Shown here piece after piece: positions 58,613 to 64,000 of a stretch of DNA of 64,000 bases (position 1 is the stretch's first letter; each line of letters opens with the position of its first letter). Both the position numbers and the translations under genes were made by a program. A model generated the notes under the pieces. That model searched no databases. It was given only the letters and a program-made list of their open reading frames with translations, and had not been told where the DNA came from. Source of the DNA: JADYZU01 sp964540965 (GTDB lineage Bacteria; Pseudomonadota; Alphaproteobacteria; Rhodobacterales; Rhodobacteraceae); NCBI GenBank assembly GCA_964540965.1, contig CAZIOT010000012.1, positions 62,001 to 126,000 on the forward strand, written 5' to 3'.

Positions 58613-58966
58613 ATGACCCGACTGCGACTGCGCATCCTGTTCGGATCGGCCATGCTGGGGCCTGGCAAGGCGGAACTGCTGGAACGGATCCGCGATTCCG
58701 GTTCGATTTCCGCCGCCGGCCGCGAGATGGGGATGAGCTACAAGCGCGCCTGGTCGTTGGTCGAGGAGATGAACGCCGCCTTTGCCGAACCGCTGGTCCT
58801 GAGCGCCCGCGGCGGTGCCGGCGGCGGCGGCGCCCGTCTTTCCACGGCGGGCGAGGCGGTGCTGACCCATTACCACGCCGTCGAGGACGCCGCCGCCACC
58901 GGCGGCGCCGCGCATCTCGCCGCGCTTCAGGCGATGCTGCGTCCCGATATATCCGAAGGGAAATAA
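58613..58966 (+). CDS. ModE-like winged-helix regulator without molbindin domain
   Basis: A 117-residue protein made of only the N-terminal DNA-binding domain of ModE. The helix-turn-helix GSISAAGREMGMSYKRAW and the wing (GGGGARLSTAGEAVL) match the family. The two molbdate-binding MOP domains of E. coli ModE are absent. It lies 63 bases upstream of modA, so it probably regulates the modABC genes by sensing something other than bound molybdate, or together with another protein. AGGGGGAACG precedes the ATG. Confidence 0.85.
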   Translation: MTRLRLRILFGSAMLGPGKAELLERIRDSGSISAAGREMGMSYKRAWSLVEEMNAAFAEPLVLSARGGAGGGGARLSTAGEAVLTHYHAVEDAAATGGAAHLAALQAMLRPDISEGK

Positions 58967-59029
58967 CCCTTGCAGGCCGGTGCCGATCCGGGTGATATGG
59001 CCGGGAAACCATAACGCCCGGAGGAAGTC

Positions 59030-59788
59030 ATGCCCCGTCCCCTGCATCTCGCCCTTGTTGCCGGCGCGCTGGCCCTGCCCCTGCCCGCCGCCGCCGAAGA
59101 GGTCGTAGTTTTTGCCGCCGCCTCGATGAAGACGGCGCTGGATCAGGTCGCCGCCGATTTCGCCGATGCCACCGGCCATACGGTGACGATCAGCTATGCC
59201 GGGTCAAACCAGCTTGCCACCCAGATCATCGAGGGCGCCCCGGCCGACATCTTCGTTTCCGCCGCGGTGAACTGGATGGACGAGGTCGAGGCGTCGGACC
59301 TGATCGTTGACGGCGCGCGCACCGACCTTCTGGGCAACACCCTTGTGCTTGTCGGCACCGCCGGGGCTGCCCCGGTGGAGATTGCCCCGGGATTTGATCT
59401 TGCCGGCCTGCTTGGCGACGAGAGGCTTGCCATGGCGATGGTCGATTCGGTGCCGGCCGGGCAATACGGCAAGGCCTCGCTCGAGGCGCTGGGCATCTGG
59501 GCTGCGGTCGAACCCCTGGTCGCGCAGGCGGAAAACGTCCGCGCGGCGCTGGCGCTGGTCGCCTCGGGCGAGGCGCCCTATGGCATCGTCTATGCCACCG
59601 ACGCCGTGGCCGAACCGGGCGTCACCGTTGTCGGCACATTCCCCGACGACAGCCACCCGGCCATCGTCTATCCGGCGGCGCTGCTGACCGGCGCGGCGGA
59701 TGCGGCTGACCGGGCGTTCTTTGACGCGCTGACCGGCGACGCCGCCGATGCGGTGTTCGCGGCGAACGGTTTTGCGGTCCTGAACTGA
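59030..59788 (+). CDS. modA: Molybdate ABC transporter, periplasmic binding protein ModA
   Basis: A 252-residue protein with a signal peptide (MPRPLHLALVAGALALPLPA, ending AAA). The mature part begins VVVFAAASMKTALDQV; ISYAGSNQLATQI and GAPADIFVSAAVNWMDE are ModA motifs that form the oxyanion pocket. GGAGG lies 6 bases before the ATG. It precedes modB by 153 bases, with a dispersed palindromic element between them. Confidence 0.93.
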   Translation: MPRPLHLALVAGALALPLPAAAEEVVVFAAASMKTALDQVAADFADATGHTVTISYAGSNQLATQIIEGAPADIFVSAAVNWMDEVEASDLIVDGARTDLLGNTLVLVGTAGAAPVEIAPGFDLAGLLGDERLAMAMVDSVPAGQYGKASLEALGIWAAVEPLVAQAENVRAALALVASGEAPYGIVYATDAVAEPGVTVVGTFPDDSHPAIVYPAALLTGAADAADRAFFDALTGDAADAVFAANGFAVLN

Positions 59789-59800
59789 CGTCCGGGCGCC

Positions 59801-59822
59801 GTAGGGTGGGCAACCGCCCACC
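59801..59822. repeat. Dispersed palindromic element, half form
   Basis: GTAGGGTGGGCAACCGCCCA plus CC forms one hairpin 12 bases after the modA stop. It matches the left half of the elements at 28072 and 29025. In this position it may lower modB/modC expression relative to modA, which is common for ABC transporters. Confidence 0.55.
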
Positions 59823-59941
59823 GCCACGGCCCGCGGGTCATGCGCGCGGCCCCAACTGCGCATTGCCTGCATCGCGGCAATCCCTAGGATCGCTGTCAAC
59901 GCAACCGGCCCGCCGGGCCGGTTTCCCCTGACGGAGCCTGA

Positions 59942-60637
59942 ATGACCGGCTGGCTTTCCCCCGAAGAATGGACGGCGGTGGCCCTGTCGCTCAAGGTCGC
60001 GCTCTGGGCGACGGCAGTGAGCCTGCCGTTCGGCGTGCTGACCGCCTGGGCGCTGGCGCGCTGGCGGTTTCCGGGGCGGCAGGTGCTGAACGGCATCGTC
60101 CATCTGCCGCTGATCCTGCCGCCGGTTGTCACCGGCTTTCTGCTTTTGCGCACCTTCGGGCGGCGCGGCATCGTCGGACAATGGCTGGACCAGGTCGGCA
60201 TCGTCTTTGCCTTCAACTGGACCGGGGCGGCGCTGGCGGCCGGGGTCATGGCCTTTCCGCTGATGGTGCGCGCCATCCGCCTTTCGATCGAGGCGGTGGA
60301 TCCGCGGCTGGAACAGGCGGCGGCCACGCTGGGCGCCTCGCGCCCCTGGGTGTTCCTGACGGTGACGCTGCCCTTGATCCTGCCCGGCCTGATCGCCGGC
60401 GCGGTGCTGGCCTTTGCCAAGGCCATGGGCGAATTCGGCGCCACGATCACCTTTGTCTCGAGCATCCCCGGCCAGACCCAGACCCTGCCCTCGGCGATCT
60501 ACGCCTTTCTTCAGGTGCCGGGCGGCGGCGCCGGGGCGGCGCGGCTGGTCTGGGTCGCCATCGCCATTGCGATGGCGGCGCTGATCCTGTCGGAATGGCT
60601 GTCGCAGGCCGTCGCCCGCCGGATGCGCGGCGCATGA
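59942..60637 (+). CDS. modB: Molybdate ABC transporter permease ModB
   Basis: A 231-residue inner-membrane permease with five or six helices. The EAA loop is around EQAAATLGASRPWVFLTVTL and the following segment is LILPGLIAGAVLAFAKAMGE. The start is preceded by CGGAGCCTGA. The stop overlaps the modC start (ATGA). Confidence 0.93.
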   Translation: MTGWLSPEEWTAVALSLKVALWATAVSLPFGVLTAWALARWRFPGRQVLNGIVHLPLILPPVVTGFLLLRTFGRRGIVGQWLDQVGIVFAFNWTGAALAAGVMAFPLMVRAIRLSIEAVDPRLEQAAATLGASRPWVFLTVTLPLILPGLIAGAVLAFAKAMGEFGATITFVSSIPGQTQTLPSAIYAFLQVPGGGAGAARLVWVAIAIAMAALILSEWLSQAVARRMRGA

Positions 60638-61722
60638 GCCTGTCGTTCTGCGCCCGTCATGCCCTGGGCAGCTTCACGCTTGATGCCGCGTTCGAGGCGC
60701 CCGACGGCGTGACGGCGCTGTTCGGGCGGTCGGGGTCGGGCAAGACCACCATCGTCAACGCCGTGGCGGGCCTTCTGCGCCCGGACACGGGGCGGATCGT
60801 CGCCGACGACACCGTTCTGACCGACACCGAAGCGCGGGTGTTCCTGCCGCCGCACCGGCGGCGGATCGGCTATGTGTTCCAGGATGCCCGGCTGTTCCCG
60901 CATCTGACGGTGCGGCAGAACCTGCTGTTCGGCCGCTGGTTCGCCAAGGGGCGCAGCGGGCCGGGCCTTGACCGCATTGCCGGGCTTCTCGGGATCGCGG
61001 CGCTGCTTGACCGCCGCCCCGCCGCCCTGTCGGGCGGCGAAAGGCAGCGGGTGGCGCTGGGCCGGGCGATCCTGTCCAACCCGCGCCTTCTGTTGATGGA
61101 CGAGCCGCTGGCCGCGCTGGACGAGGCGCGCAAGGCCGAAATCCTGCCCTATCTGGAACGGCTGCGCGACGAGGTCGGCCTGCCGATCCTGTATGTCAGC
61201 CATTCCGCCGCCGAGGTGGCGCGTCTGGCCACCACCGTGGTCCTGATCGAGGCCGGCCGCGTCACCGCCGCCGGCCCGGCGGCTGCGATCCTGTCGGATC
61301 TGGCCGCCGTCCCCGCCTTTGGCCTGCGCGAGGCCGGCGCCATCGTTGAGGCCCGCGTCGCGGGCCATGACGATGACGGGCTGACCCGGATCGAGGTGCC
61401 CGGCGGCCCGCTGTGGCTGCCGCGGATCGACGCGCCGCCCGGCGCGATGATCCGCCTGCGCATCCTGGCGCAGGACGTGATGCTGGCGCTGGAGCGGCCG
61501 CAGGGCATTTCGGCGCTGAATGTGCTGCCCGGCGTGGTCGCCGACCTGCGCGAGGGCGAGGGGCCGGGGGTGATGGTCAGCCTCGACATCGGCGGTACGG
61601 CGATCCTGTCGCGCATCACCCGCCGCTCGGCCCAGGCGTTGGGCATCGCGCCGGGGCGGCGGCTGTTTGCGGTGCTCAAGGCCGTATCGGTGGCGCAGGG
61701 CAATATCGGGCTGGGCGGGTAA
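60634..61722 (+). CDS. modC: Molybdate ABC transporter ATPase ModC
   Basis: A 362-residue ATPase. Walker A is GRSGSGKTT, the ABC signature LSGGERQRVALGRAIL, and Walker B LLLMDEPLAALD. The C-terminal MOP-like (TOBE) domain (ISALNVLPGVVADL, then LFAVLKAVSVAQ) is present and could sense molybdate. Its ATG overlaps the modB stop. Confidence 0.94.
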   Translation: MSLSFCARHALGSFTLDAAFEAPDGVTALFGRSGSGKTTIVNAVAGLLRPDTGRIVADDTVLTDTEARVFLPPHRRRIGYVFQDARLFPHLTVRQNLLFGRWFAKGRSGPGLDRIAGLLGIAALLDRRPAALSGGERQRVALGRAILSNPRLLLMDEPLAALDEARKAEILPYLERLRDEVGLPILYVSHSAAEVARLATTVVLIEAGRVTAAGPAAAILSDLAAVPAFGLREAGAIVEARVAGHDDDGLTRIEVPGGPLWLPRIDAPPGAMIRLRILAQDVMLALERPQGISALNVLPGVVADLREGEGPGVMVSLDIGGTAILSRITRRSAQALGIAPGRRLFAVLKAVSVAQGNIGLGG

Positions 61723-61726
61723 GGGG

Positions 61727-61742
61727 GCGCCCTTCGGGGCGC
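61727..61742 (+). terminator. Short hairpin with TTCG loop after modC
   Basis: GCGCCC-TTCG-GGGCGC, 4 bases after the modC stop. A UUCG tetraloop makes it very stable. There is no long T-run, so termination is possible rather than sure. Confidence 0.5.
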
Positions 61743-61777
61743 TTGCCTTGCCGGGGCCGGGCGGGCGAAGATCGGCC

Positions 61778-62662
61778 ATGGACCACAAGACCCTTGTTGC
61801 CAGCCTGCCGGCGGATCTGCGCGCCGACCTGACCCGGACCTCGACCGCGGCCGGGCTGCGTCACCTTGCCGGGCATCTGGGGGCGATCCTGCTGACCGGC
61901 AGCCTGGTCGCTATGCGCGTGCCGTTCTGGCCGCTTCTTCTGCCGGTGCATGGCGTGCTGCTGGTGTTCCTGTTCACCCTTGAACACGAGGCGACGCACA
62001 AGACACCCTTTGCCCATGGGGCGCTGAATGATTGGGTCGGTCGCGCCTGCGGACTGGTGCTGGTGCTGCCCTTTGAATGGTTCCGCTGGTTCCATCTGGC
62101 GCATCACCGCTGGACCAACCTGCCCGGCAAGGATCCCGAACTCGACAGCGCCAAGCCCGCGACGCGGGCCGCATGGCTGTGGCATGTCTCGGGCCTGCCC
62201 TACTGGATCGCGGCGCTGCGGCTGATGGCCGATCTGGTGCGTGGCCGGGTGACGGGCGCCTATGTTCCGGCGGGCGCCGTGGCGCGGGTGGTGCGCGAGG
62301 CGCGGGCGATGGCGGTGCTTTACGCGCTGGCGCTGGCGACGCTCGCCTTCAGCCCGCTGCTCCTTTGGCTGTGGATTGTGCCGGTGCTGCTGGGGCAGCC
62401 GTTCCTGCGGCTTTGCCTGCTGGCCGAACATGGCGACTGCCCGCAGGTCGCCGACATGCTGGAAAACACCCGCACCACGTTTACCACGCGCGCGGTGCGG
62501 TTCCTTGCATGGAACATGCCCTTTCATGTCGAACATCACAGCTATCCCACCGTGCCGTTCCACCGCCTGCCCCAGCTGCACCGCCACATGCGCACCCATC
62601 TCAGGGTCACGGCCGACGGCTATGCCGCCTTTACCCGCGACTACCTGGCGCGGCGGCGATAG
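61778..62662 (+). CDS. Membrane fatty acid desaturase
   Basis: A 294-residue membrane di-iron enzyme. The three His boxes are HEATHK, HLAHHRWT and HVEHHSYP. There are four hydrophobic segments between them. The pattern matches acyl-lipid or carotenoid-related desaturase/hydroxylase families; the exact substrate cannot be told. The start at 61778 follows a weak ribosome-binding site (GGGCGAAG). Confidence 0.85.
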   Translation: MDHKTLVASLPADLRADLTRTSTAAGLRHLAGHLGAILLTGSLVAMRVPFWPLLLPVHGVLLVFLFTLEHEATHKTPFAHGALNDWVGRACGLVLVLPFEWFRWFHLAHHRWTNLPGKDPELDSAKPATRAAWLWHVSGLPYWIAALRLMADLVRGRVTGAYVPAGAVARVVREARAMAVLYALALATLAFSPLLLWLWIVPVLLGQPFLRLCLLAEHGDCPQVADMLENTRTTFTTRAVRFLAWNMPFHVEHHSYPTVPFHRLPQLHRHMRTHLRVTADGYAAFTRDYLARRR

Positions 62663-62826
62663 CGCCCGGCCATCCCCGTTCCGCCTGCGCCGCCCATCGC
62701 GGCAACCGCCTGCAATAGCGCCGCAATTCCGCGCAGGCCGCGAACCGGGCCGCCGACCGGGCTTTCCAGTGGTACCGCGCTGGATTTCATGGAAACCTGT
62801 CCGCAACGAACCGGCAAGGCGCGCAA

Positions 62827-64000
62827 ATGTCGATCAAGGCCAATATTCATCACCTGACGCATTACCAGTATGACCGGCCGGTTGTGCTGGGGCCGCAGAT
62901 CATCCGCCTGCGCCCGGCGCCGCATTCGCGAACCCGCGTGCTGTCGCATTCGCTGCGCGTCAACCCCGCCGGGCATTTCGTCAACCACCAGCAGGATCCC
63001 TATGGCAACTGGCTGGCCCGTTTCGTCTTTCCCGAGCCGGTGACGGAGCTGAAGATCGAGGTCGATCTTGTCGCCGACATGACCGTCTACAACCCGTTCG
63101 ACTTCTTCGTCGAGGACAGCGCCGAACACTGGCCCTTCGCCTATCCCGAAGACCTGCGCGACGACCTGACCATCTACCTTGCCGCCGAGCCTCCGGGGCC
63201 GGGGTTGCAGGCCTTTCTGGCCACGGTGCCGCGCGACCGGCAGCGCACGGTCGATTTCCTTGTCGGGCTGAACGCAAGGGTGGCGGCGACGGTCGGCTAT
63301 GTCATCCGCATGGAGGCCGGCGTGCAGCCGCCGGAAGAGACCCTGGCCCGCGGCACCGGATCGTGCCGCGATTCGTCGTGGCTGCTGGTGCAGGCCCTGC
63401 GCCATTTCGGCATCGCGGCGCGGTTCGTCTCGGGCTATCTCATCCAGCTCAAGCCCGACATCGTGGCATTGGACGGTCCGCCCGGCACTGCCCATGACTT
63501 TACCGACCTGCACGCCTGGGTCGAGGCCTATGTCCCCGGTGCCGGCTGGATCGGGCTGGATCCGACCAGCGGCCTGCTGACCGGCGAAAGCCATATCCCC
63601 CTGGCCGCGACGCCGCATTACCGCAACGCCGCGCCGATTGCCGGCGGGTTCAGCGCCCTCGGCACGCCCGAGACCACCTTTCATTTCGACATGAAGGTGA
63701 CGCGGGTGGCCGAACACCCGCGCATCACCCGGCCGTTCAGCGACGAAAGCTGGCAGGCGCTGAATACGCTGGGCCGTCAGGTGGACGACCGGCTGACCGC
63801 CGGCGACGTGCGGCTGACCATGGGCGGCGAGCCGACCTTCGTGTCCATCGACGATTTCGAAAGCGCCGAGTGGAACACCGCCGCCGTCGGTCCGCAAAAG
63901 CGGGTGCTGGCCGACCGGCTGATCCGCCGGTTGCGCGAACGTTTCGCGCCCGGCGGGTTCCTGCATTACGGCCAGGGCAAATGGTATCCGGGCGAGACTC
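62827..64000 (+). CDS. Transglutaminase-like protein, probable DUF2126 fusion (3' end missing)
   Basis: 391 codons are visible; the frame is open to the window end. Residues about 1-80 are a beta-rich bacterial transglutaminase N-domain (ANIHHLTHYQYDRP). The transglutaminase core contains GSCRDSSWLLV (catalytic Cys), DLHAWVEAYVPG (His) and GLDPTSG (Asp), all intact. The last visible part, MGGEPTFVSIDD and HYGQGKWYPGE, is the start of a DUF2126 domain, so the full protein is probably about 1,100 residues. Such proteins often sit with a circularly permuted ATP-grasp and an alpha-E protein; those would lie beyond the window. Confidence 0.88.
   Translation, partial: MSIKANIHHLTHYQYDRPVVLGPQIIRLRPAPHSRTRVLSHSLRVNPAGHFVNHQQDPYGNWLARFVFPEPVTELKIEVDLVADMTVYNPFDFFVEDSAEHWPFAYPEDLRDDLTIYLAAEPPGPGLQAFLATVPRDRQRTVDFLVGLNARVAATVGYVIRMEAGVQPPEETLARGTGSCRDSSWLLVQALRHFGIAARFVSGYLIQLKPDIVALDGPPGTAHDFTDLHAWVEAYVPGAGWIGLDPTSGLLTGESHIPLAATPHYRNAAPIAGGFSALGTPETTFHFDMKVTRVAEHPRITRPFSDESWQALNTLGRQVDDRLTAGDVRLTMGGEPTFVSIDDFESAEWNTAAVGPQKRVLADRLIRRLRERFAPGGFLHYGQGKWYPGET

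Noticed and set aside
58945..58969. Possible molybdate-responsive box (CGATATAT ... AAATAACC) before modA
   Set aside because: Only the left half resembles known Mo-boxes; the right half does not match and the site overlaps the end of the ModE-like gene.

Overview
The window is about 64 kb of very GC-rich DNA (third codon positions almost all G or C) with tightly packed genes, many ATGA stop/start overlaps, a tRNA-Ala(CGC) with encoded CCA, and gene families typical of Alphaproteobacteria. Family content and style best fit the Rhodobacterales (Paracoccaceae); this is an inference from gene content, not a phylogeny. No rRNA, CRISPR array, transposase, phage or integrase gene is visible.

Layout. 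1-5.0 kb: the 3' part of a periplasmic 5'-nucleotidase/cyclic phosphodiesterase, a HAD hydrolase, a D-erythronate dehydrogenase-like gene and a convergent penicillin-binding DD-peptidase with a SPOR domain. 5.3-24.7 kb: one long minus-strand block, the most unusual part of the window. Its transcription start is near 24.7 kb. It encodes a Tad/Flp-type pilus or secretion machine: five tiny pilin-like peptides, two TadA/CpaF ATPases (one with an N-terminal FHA domain), TadB, TadC, CpaB, two TadE-like pseudopilins and a TadG-like protein. It continues, mostly with overlapping or touching genes, into a signalling-like module: a degenerate FHA membrane protein, a pseudokinase/coiled-coil/SUMF fusion, a caspase homologue lacking its catalytic His and Cys, an OmpA protein, an intact caspase-like protein with a DUF4384-like end, a prepilin peptidase and a winged-helix protein. 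No secretin (CpaC/RcpA), TadZ/CpaE or TadD gene is visible. Divergently, 24.9-28.0 kb carries a small secreted protein, a lipoprotein and a second intact caspase-like protein with Sel1/TPR-type repeats and a peptidoglycan-binding-like end.

28.3-33.7 kb: a GntR/FCD regulator facing a hyuA-hyuB-GAF operon (hydantoinase/oxoprolinase family), with a candidate operator upstream of hyuA, then the tRNA. 33.8-37.8 kb: small stress and redox genes, and a flavin reductase next to an acyl-CoA-dehydrogenase-fold monooxygenase. 38.2-42.4 kb: a translationally coupled acyltransferase / GMC oxidoreductase / SDR operon. 42.6-45.3 kb: an ECF sigma factor overlapping a membrane vWA protein. 45.5-49.7 kb: a CorC/HlyC-type CBS protein with ExoD, an unrecognised gene and a WYL regulator. 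49.7-54.6 kb: sbcD-sbcC. 54.7-58.4 kb: aldo/keto reductase, aldehyde dehydrogenase and an AcoR-like regulator lacking the AAA+ domain. 58.6-61.7 kb: a ModE-like regulator with modABC. 61.8-64 kb: a fatty acid desaturase and the 5' part of a transglutaminase-like protein that runs off the end.

Convergent gene ends repeatedly carry tandem perfect palindromes, and a dispersed GTAGGGTGGGC...GCCCACC palindrome occurs at four sites, at one of which it supplies the stop codons of both flanking genes.
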